Shown: positions 11,401 to 26,515, counted from the first letter of the stretch. The stretch is DNA of 64,000 bases from Diphasiastrum complanatum (GCA_029204225.1 CM055106.1:6544603-6608602); one strand, 5' to 3'. The notes: a model not told the origin generated them from the letters alone. Numbers and translations are program-made.

Positions 11401-14400
11401 TTTCTTGCACTAAGCTGACATCCTGGATGAAATTTGATATTTTTGCTAATCTTGGTGAATTTCTTTAAACTTACTGTATACTTTGATTTTGGCTGTGCTA
11501 TTTTGCTTGCATCGACTGTAACAATGTATTGTTTGGAAGAATTCTTGTTAACAATTTAATTGTAAGTATCCTAACAGTTTTTATATTTGTTTGGCACGTT
11601 ATGATATTTCAGGGCCAGTCAAGGTTGATATTTTGTTCTACTGTAGAGGAAACGAGAAAGGCTTATGAACAATTGAAAACATCTGCATTAAGAACTTTGG
11701 ACTGTCTGATGGATTTACAAGAGGTAGACTGTTGTTTGTATTCCTTGTCCCAAAGTCATTGTCCCTACATCATATATTAACTTGGTGATCAAGCTTTACA
11801 CTGCATCAGATGACCTAACTTTTTGGGCTGCATTAAAAAGGTTTTCTTGTATGTCTCGCTTCAGACTTCTGAGAATGCAAGCACTTGAATTGAAGCATAG
11901 ATATGGGCATAATTAGTAGGTTTGAATAAATTCTAGAAACTTGTAACCTTCTTGTGGACTTTTCCCTTGTCGCCTTTTGAGAGATTTTTGCAGTGCAGGC
12001 CCATTATTTCCTTCACTTGCTCCAAGAGTTCAGATGATTTCATGAGAATTTCTGCTACATAAAGTATGTTTGATACTGCCTCTTCATAGTCAAATGTGCC
12101 CCCTTAGAAGAGTGGACTTACAGTTTATTTGGTGATACCCTGATCTCATATTGATTTTGGAGAAGTACTTTGCACCATGTAATCGATCACAGTGTAAGTG
12201 GTATCTATTTTTTCAAGTTAGTTTGTTTCATTTTCTATATTCTACACTGGCGGCCCCCAAGGGGACTTCCTAGGCCTAACATGGCCCATCTTTAAATATA
12301 GTTGCAGTTGCCTAAGTCTTTTGTCGTCATCCTAGAAGGGTACAATGATATAGGCGAGCTTCCGGGAAGAAGCTCTATGCCATGGTCGACACCTTGTGAT
12401 GGGGGAAGACCCTCTAGCGACTGGTATGGGAAAACATCATTACATTTATGCCTAAATTTTGTAAAGGTTTCACCCTATGGTGATTGCCTTCTACCTTTAG
12501 ATTGTTGCTCGCTAGTGCAAGTTGCATGTTATACATGTAAAAATTGCATTCTTCTTGATATGTAAAATCCTTTAACCATTATAAATAAGAATCACAATTC
12601 ACAATATTCATGCATTCAACCATTTCCAAAGCGTTGTTTATTCATTTATATGATCAAACTACTAGATAGCTACTGAGGGTCTTTTTAAGACACTTTGTCA
12701 CATACAATCACTTGGTAAGGACTTGGCTTGTCAGCTTTGATCTTTTGGTAACACACAATTAGAGGCTTTGACCTTTTAATAGGAGACATAGAGAACACAA
12801 AAAGGCATTTCTCGTCTTAGTTTATAGTTGATAATTATAGCTATTGGGAACTTTTCTAGGTGGACCCTATGCAAGTGTTCCAATGTAGGACGGGCTTTGT
12901 GTTGTACTAGCTTTACAATGCAAGGTTTACTTCCGGCGCCATTGGCGCCAACATTGTCCCCAGTGCCAGCAGCACCACTGCTGCTCCCGGCGCCACCGGC
13001 GCCACTGTGACCAGAATCCAGTCGGCGCTACTGTGACCAAAATCTAGTCGGCACCAAGTTCCTATGGCTGAAAAACTTGATTGGTTCTAGCGAAGTCCAG
13101 AGAGCTCGGATCGATGTGCAATCACCTCACACGATCTAGGCATGATAAAATGAAGCCTGGGGATCATTAAAATCTAGAGAGAGAAAATGACTTTCTAGAG
13201 AGAGAAAATCTTGGAGAGAGAAAACGTGCTTTACTAGCTTGGGCAGAGCACTTGGTATGAGGGGAGGTGGCGAATCCCACCAGAACTATAGGGGGATGCG
13301 GGTTGACTCTGATTACCTTCTGGGTTTCAGTGTTCGGTAAAAGCGTCAGTTGCTAGGCCGCTTCAAATCTTTTTGATCTGGCACTTTGTTAAGGGTCGTT
13401 CCGGGACATCAGCGGTATACCGTCGATACCATTCAATCCGGGACGGCAGCGGTGTACTGTCGGGACCATTCGGTCCAGGAACTGGTTGTCTTCATATCTG
13501 TTGCGGCTTGTGGTTCTGAGTGTTCCTTGCATGAACGTGAATGGGTTAAGCTCTTGGGGAACGGGCTCTAACCTGTCGGCTGAGTTGGATGGCTTGCTTG
13601 GGTGGAAGTTACCTTTTTATGGTTGTCCAGTATGGCGTGGCGCCAGGTTGGCTTCCAGCGCTCGTGACGAAGCTTTGAGTTGGTTAAGTTTGACTTACTT
13701 GGACCCCCGATCTGGCCAGCGGTATGCCGTCGGGACCATTCGGTCCAGGATGCCAGCGGTATGCCGTCGGAATCATTCGGTCCGGGACGCCAGCGGTATG
13801 CTGTCGGGACCATTCGGTCCAGGAATTGGTTGTCTTCATATCTGTTGTGGCTTGTGGTTCTGAGTGTTCCTTGCATGAACATGAATGAGTTAAGCTCTTG
13901 GGGAACGGGCTCTAACCTGTCGGCTGAGTTGGATGGCTTGCTTGGGTGGAAGTTACCTGTTTATGGCTGTCCAGGTTGGCTTCCAGTGCTCATGATGAAG
14001 CTTTGAGTTGGTTAAGTCTGATGTAAGTCAGATGACTTGCTTGGAATGGATGTTACTTGTTTGTAACGAAGCTTCGAGTGAGTTAAGTTTGATGTATGTC
14101 GGGCGGCTTGCTTGGAGGGAAGTCACCCATATCGGGACCTTCGATTTGGCATGGCGCCAAGTTGGATCTTCAAGTTGGTTAAGTCTGATCGTTGTTGGCG
14201 AGTTGGTTGCTTGTATGTCAAGTGGGTTCGGACGACAAGAGTTGAAAGCCGAGAAGCTAAGTCGTGATTCTTTAGCTTCCCGGCTCCCTTTGGGATGCCT
14301 GCGCAACACTTTGCAAATGAACTTAGTAATTGTTGTCTAGGTTTGTAGGAGATTGATATTTAGGTGAGAATTTATTGCTTTATGGACGGTCTTCTTTGGA

Positions 14401-17400
14401 TGTGTTCTTAACTACAAGATAAACTGTTTTGAGTTTAGCAAAGAGTTGTTTTGGCTCACAATTACACTGAATTTCCAAAATCTGCTTACTAGTACATGTA
14501 TTACAAGGACATTCATCAGATTTCACAAAAATTATCTCCATTACATTGTATATAAGTTTTGTCGAAAGTTAGGAAATTTATCATGGAAAAATATTTCTAG
14601 AATGTTTGGTGGATTAGTTCCTAACATGTGATATGTATGTGAGCTCTCTCTGGAAACCTAGTCATGAAGAGACTATGCATGATGATAAGTATAAAGTCAC
14701 GATTTTTTTAGGATGTAATCTCTTTTTTGCACGTCTTATATAATATCTAAAGTTTACGATTGAAGTTTATTTATCTTTACGTATAAATTTACTTTCTCAC
14801 ATGGCATGTTGTTAAGCATTGCAAATTTTCGAATATTAGTGACTTGCATCAATATGAAGCTGCTTAAAAGTTGCTAATTCGAAAATATTATGATTGGCCA
14901 TTTTTGATGACCTATTTGTAGGCTACATGGCGATGACCACTCAAAATATCTAAGTGTATGGATGATAAGGACCGGAAGTATTGCTCACGAGACGTTCTCT
15001 TTCAATGATTTTGGAAGCTTAATACACAGTCTTGTTTTATTTAGAGTGCTATATGATGAAGGTGGTAGTTAAGGTTAAGGTTGCTCTTAACATAGTCAAG
15101 ATTGGGACTTTCAAAGGTCCAGTGTGATGTTATATCCTACATTTTTTTATGGATTTTGTCTATGAATCAAAAGTTTTCCATGCGTGGCTGTCCACACACA
15201 TTGGTCTATGCCTTTTGTGATCCCATCAGCAGAGAATGATGAATTCTCTTATAGGGTGGGCTTTTGTTGCATAAATCAATAATTTTCTTTTTGATTGCTG
15301 CAGGCATTCATTGACCAGAATGCTGCAGTAAATGAAGCTTACACAAGTGTTGTGAAAGGTAACTTTAAGTATCTATGCTATGTATGGTTTCCTTGAAAGA
15401 GTGAACGCTTTCGTGTTGGGACTTGCATGCCAAGACTAGTGGATTCGTACATCTTCCACTATGATAAAAAGCATTCACAGAGGTTAAACATCGCTCTAGC
15501 TAGAATCTATACAATCAATTTCTAGGGTATTTGGTCATGTCAAAGTACATTCTTATTTCTAAACAAAACCTTATCACCTCAGAAGTGCTTTCAAGCCATT
15601 GGACTTTTCATATTTCTGAGATGACAGATTCACTTACACCAAATGATTTATGCTGGCATCTAGTATGCCCACTTCTATAGAATTATCAAAGTTATTCAGG
15701 TCTTGAAATCTAGATATTACATGTATTGTTATCATGTTAAGTTGATAGCCAAGGACAAGGAGATATAGCTTAAGGACAGCTAGAGTAGCCCTACTTACAT
15801 GTGTTAAAGTTGACACCAATGTAACACCTGGTATCATTCATTAAATTTTGACTCTTGTGTAGCTCATTTTTTATGTATGTGTTTCTCATGCATTGGTCCA
15901 AAGGGGAGCACCACTTTTCTCATGCCTCTTGGTTGCCTCAAGTTGAATCTTCCTATTGATATGACACCATGTCTTGCTTTTCCTATTGATATGACACCTT
16001 GTCTTGCTTCTATTGCTACTCCCACATAAATGATAAATCAATTGACACCCCAAACCTGCAAAACAATTTCTTGCGACACCAGTGTTCTCTAGGCATCGAC
16101 TTCTTGAATTTCACCACCTGGGTTTCTATCTTAAATCAAACTCGTTCAGTTGCTGGAATATGAACCACCATATCCTTGAAAAGAAGAACAGGGTGAAAAG
16201 GCCCCTATAATATGTTTCATCAACCCCATATTGGAGTGATGAGAGCAATGTGCCCAATCTTTTCTAGGGCCCATGACTGCCTGAAGAGTGCCAATATTTC
16301 CATAGAACTATGGGCCCTAAAATTCTAATTTTTCATGCGATGAGGCATCCAAATAAAGTTAGGTCGACTCCTAAATAAACATCAAGATGAAAGGATTTAC
16401 ATCGGTTATGTGTAGGAGATATGCTACTCTTGGTGGTGGGTGTTATTCATACAATGTTCTTAGTTGGAGATTGCTATAGAATCATAGTCTAGATTTTCTA
16501 CATGTGATGCTTTTTCTATGGATGCATTTGTAGTTAGAGCAATCTCATGGTCAATAGTTTATCACTTTCCTGGGCTGCTTTTCTCATGTTTCTTCTCTCT
16601 GCCCATAGCCTCCACCTGGCTGTACGATCTTTCTTTTCCTTTCTATGAAATTGTGGGCCACGATTTGCAACCATGATCACACACTCACACACACTCGCTC
16701 ACTCTCACACATATATATAAAGAGGAAACCATATGACGGGCCAATTAAGTTTGAAATTCTACATTGGCGATGGAAGGTATGAAAAAAGCATGCTTTCCAA
16801 GAATGTTTCAGCCATAGTTTTAGAGGAACAAGAAATTGTAAAGAGGCCATTATATCTGTTTTTTAAGGTTATACCCAAATTAGAATCAATATTCAATCTC
16901 CTTCATAACATAATGGGGATAGAAAGAGAGGAGGTAGTTGAAGCTCATTGTCTAGGCAAGCAAATCTGGAGTGAAAATTGCTTGGTATTGGTCAAATTCC
17001 AGAATCAATGGAGAAGAAAAATATTGTACACAACAGTGTGAAATTTCACAGGACCAAAATCTTTGTACGGCCTGGGTTCAACACCCTAAACAAAAGTCGA
17101 AGTACGAAAAGAATTGGAGAAAGTAAACCAATGGGATGCATGAGAGGTATAGACAAAGGTATCCTTTTGCATATGATCAGAATTGCAGTATTATAGATGC
17201 TTTTACATCGAGGTCTACTTCTATTGTGGATTATGACTCGGGGTCCAGAAATGCTCCTTGTACTCTTTTTTAGGATTCTGGACTTTAAGAACCCTAAGAT
17301 CGTCCTTAGAACCTTGCGAAAGCATTGACAAGCTAACTTGCCACTTTCCCCAATTGTATCCCATTCTCTTAGAGTGTGCATTCCAGAGGTCAGTCTTATA

Positions 17401-20400
17401 TCATGGATCACAGAATTACTTCAAAGAATTTATTAGGAAAATCACTGGACTCTTTCGTACTTAACTTTGGACTTTCTTCCTAAGGGTTTCCCTTTTGTCC
17501 GTGAATTTCTTGCTTAATGTCCAAGGATGGACCTTCCCTTATGCCTGCTGAGGGACTTTTTTTTTCCAATGAGGGACCTTTCTTAATGTACATTTCTCCA
17601 CAAGGGACCACCTCGGGTCTTTCCATATTTTTAGGGCAACGTAAACGTGAACTTTTATTATCTTGTCTTGAAGCAGCATTTACTCTCATGACATCCTTGT
17701 GAGGACAAGATCGTACATACTGAAGTCTCTCTGTCAGAGTATATCCTGATAAGACAAGGCCTTGCATACTTATGTCTGCAAAGGTTCTTTCTTCTTTAAG
17801 AGTGTTAAAGCTAATTTTAAGAGTAATTTATGCTATGCTGTTGAGCAGCCACTTTGGACATGTGGGCAACAAGCTCAAAACTGTGTACTACAAGCTGGAA
17901 AAAGTGTTTTACATGCTTCAAATGTGTTGTCTATGCTAGAAAATCAGTTCTTTACTTGGATATGTGTTCTCCCTGCAAGAAAGTCCTCACCGGCCCTGGA
18001 GATCAATCTCAAGTTAAGAACACAACATTACATAAGCATCACGTAAAACTAATAGTGGACAACGAATTGAGATCATACAGCAATCTTAAGATCCCTGTAC
18101 CGTTATCAATAATCTGATCCTGTAAAGAATCACAGGTCCTTGCAAGCTAGAGACTCTTCCATAGAATCTAGGAACGACAAACCATAAACTATCAAATGAT
18201 CTGCAAGTCATCCTTTGAGGTTTTTGGAAGATTCTACATACACATTAACCTGGCCCAAGTATCCATACCTCTTATCAGCTACCAGTTTATAAGTCTCAAT
18301 GGAAAGCCTATGACTAATTGGGATATTTACAAGAGTACTTAACTCAATAACATCTTGGGAGTCCATATAAACAAGGTCGTGATAATTTACATCTCCATGT
18401 CCATAACTCTACTAGTTAGCAGCTATAGGCTATTCAGCCTCTAATCTCTTTTCACATCTCTGCGGAATATTCTACTATGTTTGATCAGCAAAAATTACCA
18501 CTTCTTAAGCTCTTTTACAACCTCTCGAGCAGACTATCCAGTAAGGGCATGACTAGCATTGAATCCTAATCGATAGTTTAGTAACAATGTTTACGGTTCT
18601 CAAATAATTTGGCCATCCTGTTTTCAAATCAATAATCACTGCGGGATAATTGTTGCTCGTTATTGGCTATCTACAAACTATTTTGCCCAATATAGTATGT
18701 GGCATTTTCTCATAGTCCATGATATGTTCCTATGTTTGAATTATGAGGCCATAGCTCTAGGGCTTTTGTAATTCAAGAGGACTAAAGCACAAGTGTATGT
18801 TGTGGATATGGTAGACCGTAGAACAATGCAATTTAACCACCCTCATAGATGCCTTTTTGACTTGGATATGGTTGTGTATTTGGTGACCAGTCTAGAGGAT
18901 CCATGGAAGCCATTTTTTTGTTTTGTTGGTGCTTAGTATTCTTCTGCAATCTCTATTATGTACTTGATGTAGACCTAATATCAGATTGTCAAATCAATGT
19001 TAAGGGATATTCCAAATGGTGGCTTTAGTATCTGTTGTAGTGGTAGACAAGTACTATGTGCTCTTAGCTTTTGAAAATAGGCACTAAAAAGTTATAATAT
19101 GAAGCAGATGGGGATAAGGAGGCACAGGTCCCGCTTGCTAATCCAGGAGAAGGATTAGATCATACTTGGAAAAAATTGGATCTTCTGTACTCGAGGTTAG
19201 CCTTTTCTTGTCCAATATTGTGGGCTCTGCGGCGACAAAATTGCTTCTTTCTTTTCTGTATTGGTAACATCTTGATTGTCCACAAATGCGTGTAGCTTGA
19301 TTCCTTGTTTCCTTCACTTTTAACTAAGTGAAGAACACAATCTCCTCTTTACTATCAAGAACCTAGGTAACGAGATTAACTATCCACTATGGAGCGATTG
19401 AATAAACTAGCTGCTTTCTAGCTATCTCTACTGTCGGGTGGTAGGAGTATCTGTCATATACCTCGAGGCACCTCAACTTCATTGAGAATGTTTGGTCCTC
19501 CTCTGCTCTGTTTTCTGGCAATGTGTCTGGTCTTCCATGCTGTCACCATGTATTCTCGAGGCACCTCAACTTCATTGAGAATGTTTGGTCCTCCTCTGCT
19601 CTGTTTTCTGGCAATGTGTCTGGTCTTCCATGCTGTCACCATGTATTCCCAGTCTTCGTGCTGCCTTGATATAGCTACTTCTAACTCAAATCTGGATCTG
19701 ATTATGATGAACAAGTGTGGAAGTTGTGTTAATCTTCCTGTTCGTTGTACGGTGCAAATGTTTTTCATAAAGGGCCTGGATTTGCAGAAATCGCATCCTT
19801 CTGTGACATGAGCTTGTTATACACACTTACACAGAAATTTTGGTCTATTGTGTGCCCTCTTTCAATGTGCTGAAGTTAGTAAGAGTTGGATCCCTTAACT
19901 GCTTTTCTAGGATTGTTCCATATCGGAATAATTCGGTGGATCGGTGGTATCGGAAAACTCAGATTGCTACAGGTGCTGCAGCTATCAGAGGCAGATTGCA
20001 TGCCTTTGATCAGGTACGGTTCCTGGAAACAGATTTCTTATTTGATTGTGTGAAAAGGTTTGTTACATTGACTTGGAATGAATGTTAGGTTGGCTCACAT
20101 AAACTGTACACTGGATGCAGAGTATCTCACAGCAGGTATCAGCTGCTATGCGAGAGCCGTCACGTCTTATTCGCAGAATGCAGCTGAAAAAGTCATCCAT
20201 TCATGTCCTTGGCCAGGTAGTTAGAACACGTGTTTTTGGATGCCTGTGTAAAAATCAGCATCAGAACCTGTTATTTGTTTTATTCTCCTGAACAGATATA
20301 AGATCTACTCTGACATCATACTGTTTCAGCCTCCAGATTCTACTATTAGCTGTACGGATACTGGTGCTGAGAAGGCCTTGAATGAACTAGTTGAGAATGA

Positions 20401-23400
20401 GGTATCCACATAGAGCTAAAGATCAACGTTACTTTATAGCACTCGTAATATCATGAATGGAAGATTGTTGAATCACCTCATGTAGTGCAATGTCTGTGTA
20501 TCTTGATCTTCTCCACAAACATTTTAGTGAAATACATCGACACACGTGCAACCGTATATTCTAGTTCGTTGACATGAAAAAGTTTTTTCATTTGTCACAG
20601 GTGGATGATTTTGACTTAGAATCATTTGATGATTCTGAATTTTACCAGCAGTTACTGAATGAATTTTTGGAATCGTCTGATCCAGGTACCATGTAATAGT
20701 CTAGTTCTTAATGATCATTAGATTTTATGATAGCCAAGGTTGGGGAATGATTACTCTAATTAACTTCCTGATTAAATATGTCGCAGTATTCCATTTTTAG
20801 TCATTCACTTCCTTAGTGTTTTCTTTTTTTATATCCTCATTTGTGCAACCAATTGGATCAGAAGTCATTAATTGGAGAGAAGTGCTGAAGAAATTCAATA
20901 TGACAGAGTGCATGCCTATCTCCACACCATGCAATTCTAAGTACAAGATTAATGAAAAAAAAACAATTTAGGAGGATGCAGACAAAACATTGTATGAACA
21001 TTATTTGGTCGGAGCCTAATATATTTGACGACTACATGTCCAAATATTCCATATATCATGGGGGTTGTAGGCCAATTTATGAGTAAACCTTAACAATGTG
21101 CTTGAAGGCAACAAAGAAAAAACTTCGTTAAATTGATGGCGCTCATAGCTATGACATACAATATAATGAAGGAGAACTCAAGCTTGGAGGCTTCATAGAT
21201 GTTGATTAAGTTGGTCATGCAAATGCTCAAAGATCAACTATTGCTTATACATCTACTCCTGGAATAGGAGCTACCTCATGGTGCAGCAGAAAGCAGCTCA
21301 TTAAAGCTTCGTCTTCAATGGAAGCAAAATATAGAGCCACTAGAAATGCAACATGTGAGGTTATATGGCTACAAAAACTACTAGAAGATCTACAAGCTTT
21401 GAAAAGTTTCACCTACCATACTTCAGTGTGATAATCGGAGTTGCATACAGTCGAGGACAAACCTAGTATTTTATAGCACAACAAAGCATATTGAGTTCTA
21501 GCAACATTTTATTTTAGACAAAGTGCAAAATGTCAAAGTAGTAGATATTTTCACTAAAGGGCTTGCCAGACAAATTTGAAAAGTTTAGTAATCTACACTA
21601 GTGTCTATTTACATTGTGTACCCCCACATTACACAATTTGTTAATTTGTTGTATTTCAATCTAGGGGCTGCTTAAAACACCTTTCTTCTCCTTTGGATAA
21701 GGTTAAATGGAAGGGGCCAGAGGAACTTTATAGAGAACTCTCATAGAAACTTTACGCGAGGTACTAGTGTAGTAGAGGGACATGTCATTAGTCGGGCCAA
21801 TTTATCCCATAAGTAGAAAATTAGTAGGAGTTTAAAAATTGAGGCCCATGAGTTGGAGTATGTGTGCAAGTTGTGCATGAGTTCAACTATGTGGAGATTG
21901 TTGAGGTATTTATTGTCTTTGTACTTTTAGAATCATTCGATAAATCTTGCTTCTTGTTTGTGCTTTCTCTATCTCTTGTGAAGTTGTGTTAAAGGATATT
22001 TGTGTGAGAGCTAGTATGAACTAGTCTTCTCCATTGAGTTTTTTACATGGCATGCAACACAATATTGAGGTACTACATAACTTGTAGCTCATCATAGGAA
22101 GGCCTATGAGGATCACTCAAAATCTTGTTGTTTGGAGCATGAACTTTTGTTGTTGGCAAAATCTTTTGTATTATTATTTTTCTCGATAGGCCAACGTACA
22201 ACCCTAGGGATGAATAGTTTGCTAGAGGAGGACCCACGGCCTTGTGGCAAGCAACTTGAAGGTGGTTTACAATCGAACCTGGTTGGGCCTAGTCATTCAC
22301 AAAACCTAATAGGAAAGGGTGACAAGGGAACGTGGAACATTCACAAAAGGGAATTAAGGTGGCAATGGGCAAGGAGAATGGACTATGGGACTAGGGTGTG
22401 GAAATGAAGGAGGGATCATGAAGAAGCAAATGGGGGATTTGATTGAAACAGAGGACCGAAGACAAGAGATGGCATTTGGGGGATGGGAACAATGTCTAGT
22501 ATTGTCCTAGAATGAAATCTTGAGTCTTTTAGTGTATCCGATACTCTTTGCATACCTTTCAATGTGACACAGACCACATTAGGGCTTATGTTCATATAAT
22601 TATGTTGACATATAGTTAGTGGTTATTTACATAAACTACGAGTCAAAATTTTCTCTTTCTATGTTCAAGGATGTTTGAACCCTCCCACTAGTTATACATA
22701 CTTATAGATGTACATGTGCACACACATACGTGCGGGCACACACGCACGCACGCATGCACGCGCGCACGTAGGCACACACACACACACACACACACGGAAA
22801 CACATGCACACATGCATTGAACACCACTTATTTGGTTGCATGCAGGCACCGTGAGCATGCATGCTATTGGAAAGCTTCGAAATAAGAAAAGAAAGGCTGT
22901 TGATCGACGTGCATCGAAAGGACGAAAAATCAGGTACAAATTGATACTACTAGTTCTTTTGACACTTCTTGCCTAGGTATACTTGTGTTCATTTTTGCCA
23001 GGCTATCAATTAGGCTGCATCGTAGTTGTAATAAAAGATAGCATTTTCATTTATGTTATTATTGGAGTAGAGGATTGGTAAACTAGACATGATCTGCTCT
23101 AAATTTTGGACACAAACAAGAGGGTTGGCTCCTAGATTGTATCTGTCTCATTTTCTAGTTCCAAGGTAAGAAAATCTTTTTGAACTTTTCCTCTATCATG
23201 TCCAAAAACTAATTGCCTTTGCAATGGCTATGTTATTTCCTATATTTATTTGCATAATCTATGAATGAAAAATGTATACCATATGAGCATATTTGTTAGG
23301 AGAACAATGATTTAAAATGCAATAATCAACTTCAATGTTAAGCTTGCAACTCAGATTTTGCATTTTTTTCATCATGTCTAAGTGTAATCGAATAGAAAGT

Positions 23401-26400
23401 TTCTAAGCATATTGTTTTGACTAGCGAATCCACTTCTAACACTTTGAATGCTGGTTAAGACCATGCCCTCAAAAAATCACATGTAAAGAAAGAAAGTGGA
23501 CAACAAACTATAGGTTGGAGATCAATCTTCAACTAAGATCTCAAATGTACTTTGCTCCAAATGAATTGAGGATTACTCTAAAAGAGAAATCCTAGTAATT
23601 TGATCTATCAAATGAAGGCTTTCTCAATAGTCCTTTGATTCCAATTAGGGTGGCGTGCCCACTTGGAGGAACCTCAATAAAAGCATTTAGTTGGGTTTAA
23701 CGTTCATCATTGCACTGGAGGGTTCAAAATGGAAGTACATAGGTTCTCGTTCATTAGTACACTTTTAGGGGTCGAAATAGAAGGTATTTGTTTATATTGT
23801 GGTTGAGTACCTTGATTATACATCTTGTTCTCAAGGGTAGCCGTACCCATCATTAGTTGAACATGGGCTTAGTAACGAATTGAAAAGTAGACTTGAGTCT
23901 CCATGCCTAGTGAAATGGACTTGAGCAAAAACTATGTTAGCAAAAGATCACAAAAAGACAAACATCCTACTCTATTGAGATGGTGTACTCTCCAATAAAG
24001 TAATGTATGATGGAAGTTATAAGAACTAGATGCCACACATTTAGGGGGTCAGTTGAATTCAAGTGAGCCTTGGCTCACTACGGGTTGTATTAGAAAAATG
24101 AGTAGATCATAGTTCATGAGACCGAATAGAAATCTAATGTTGATAATATTTATATGTAACTATTTAACCTCATGTGCATGTCGCAACTTTGATGCATACA
24201 GTTTAAAACTATGTTGGTCATTATCAAAATCCATCCGCATGGCTATGCATAATAAGGGTTTTCTTTTTAGTGCCTTCAACTTATAGTTCTTAATATGATT
24301 TTTTTCCAAAAAGATGGGTTTTCAGAAATTTTTAAAACTCACCCAATAGGTAGAAGTAGAGTATTAATGAAAAACTTGGCCAATTTCAAAGACAACGCAA
24401 ACTCTTCTCCCTATAGTCATTTTGGTAGATGAAAATATGGATAGCTCTAAGTGTCTCTTCCTTGCTCCTATAGTCAATGATGAACAAATGGTAAAGCAAA
24501 GTAATGGGTTTATCCAATCGCATGGAAAACAAGCTAAGAACTTAATATTGTTGATAGTCTAGCGCTACCTAAGGTAAGAGACCTCTTTGATCATCGATGG
24601 CCAACAACAATCAATTAACTATCTCTACAAACATATGCCACCTTTCAGGATGTGAATCAATAACATATGATGAAGTTAGAAATCTCGACACCTAGCCCAT
24701 GTTAAATATTTGTCAAAGAAACTTCGTTCTTTTAACCTATTTGTGAAAAGATTATGTTAGATTCTTAGCTGTGAGTGCATCTTTCTTTTCTTGAGCAATT
24801 GTTTATCTTTTTCTTGACAACTACTGACATTCTCTTTTCTTGGCATCATTCACTGTACATTGGTTGTCTATTTGAGTTTCCTTTAGGTCCTTCAATGTTC
24901 TTCCTTAACATACTATTAGTTTCATTGTCTATGAGTAACCAATGGGGTTGGCTCAATTGGTTAGCTTGACATCCAAAGTTCCTTTGGTCTCAGGTTCGAG
25001 CCTCCCCTTGGAAACCAAGAAACATTGTCTATGAGTAGGACAATGTATCTATCTTGGCTAGTCGTTGTCTCACACAATCATTCTTTAGTCCTTTTTTTCT
25101 TCATAGGTTTTTCTTACAAGACTTTTCTTGTCAAGTTTCTCATCATTGCTTTTGATTTCTAAAATCAGCAAGTACTTTCTCTTCATGACAACATGAGTTC
25201 ATAAATAATAATGGAATCTGACTTGCATAGGACTTGAGCCCTCAATTTTGTCCAAGTTTCTTGGGTCCAAGGCACACTCTACAGTAAAGAGGTTTTTTGA
25301 CTTGTAGGCAATATCTAACTTTTCATGGCCACCACAAGTTCATTGGTATTAACTTTAGCCCTTTACTTGTATGGCATTCTAAATGTTTGCATGATGTACT
25401 TAGTCGCTTTGCACCTTTTGCATGTGGACTTTTTGGAGTTTGCATGTTATTGTCTTGTCAAATTAGGGCTTGTATGCTTTACATGGCTAACAAAAATCAA
25501 TGTTATCTATGATATAGTCAATTTGAATCAAATGATGCACTTGGTCTCATCATTTATCATCTCATAATTCATTGAGACTCACCTGAGTAAAAAAGTATTA
25601 GAGGAAATATTGACATGCCATACCACCAACAACTTCCCTCATCTATCATTAGCTCTAGTAAGCATATGGCAAAGCATTGTCCTTCAATAATAAATGTGCA
25701 CACAACTTGCTTCTTTTGAGTAGTGATGAATGGCACCAAGGACTTACTACCCCTTTATTCAGGCTCATAGTAGTCCTCGGCCTCTCTCCCATGTGCAATT
25801 TACAAAGAGACATGATAAATGATCATGGATCTATCAATAGCTCTATACCCAACCATTTATACTATCTAACATTCAGTTAATCGTTATGTACCTCTGCAAG
25901 CACATAACATGAGTCATTATTGAGGATAGTAACAATGTGAACATTCTTTGTTGCTAACGAATGAGACTTACATGCAAGATATTAGTACCATTATACGATT
26001 GTTTTGTCCCTTGAGAACTATGCTTTATGTTGTATGGTTTGGGCTCTTGGGCTTCATAACTTATCAAATGTCATTTGAACTCCTAAATATACTATAAATA
26101 GGTTCCAAGTTGTTGGGTAACCTAAAGAGAACCTTCCATGAATGTGCACAAATAGGGTTATTGTTAGGGTCTCAAGAAATTACGAAAAGTGGTAAGAGAT
26201 TCGTATGAAGGTAGGTGATTATTCAAGTGCTTAGCGTAGTTATAGTAGCTTAGACTCGAGATAGCTAGCTTAGCTTATCATCGTTATTTTAATATTAGAG
26301 AGCTCATTTGACAGAGTTAGTCTCTTTGTAGGTGATTATTCAAGTGCTTAGTGTAGTTGTAGTAGCTTGGACTCAGCATAGCTAGCTTAGCTTAGTCACG

Positions 26401-26430
26401 GATCTATAATCTCATTGTTATGTTAGCATT

Positions 26431-26515
<85 letters not shown>

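Larger units (their letters stand above)
11724..15303 (+). other. AATF intron (3.6 kb) with GC-rich insert
   Basis: Most is AT-rich. A block at about 12880-14340 is distinctly GC-richer, begins with GGCGCC-containing sequence near 12937-13000 and carries tandem repeats (listed separately). Short open frames there arise from GC content and repetition, not from a recognised protein. Confidence 0.5.

Noticed and set aside
13410-13830. CRISPR-like array of 37-bp repeats
   Set aside because: Repeats are directly adjacent without unique spacers, and this is plant nuclear DNA; it is a minisatellite.
13486-14340. Several overlapping frames of 100-125 codons
   Set aside because: They follow the GC-rich repeated segment, overlap on both strands and match no protein family.
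24938-25022. Functional tRNA gene
   Set aside because: Box A and B are present, but the acceptor and anticodon stems do not pair properly, and target duplications show it is a retroposed insert.
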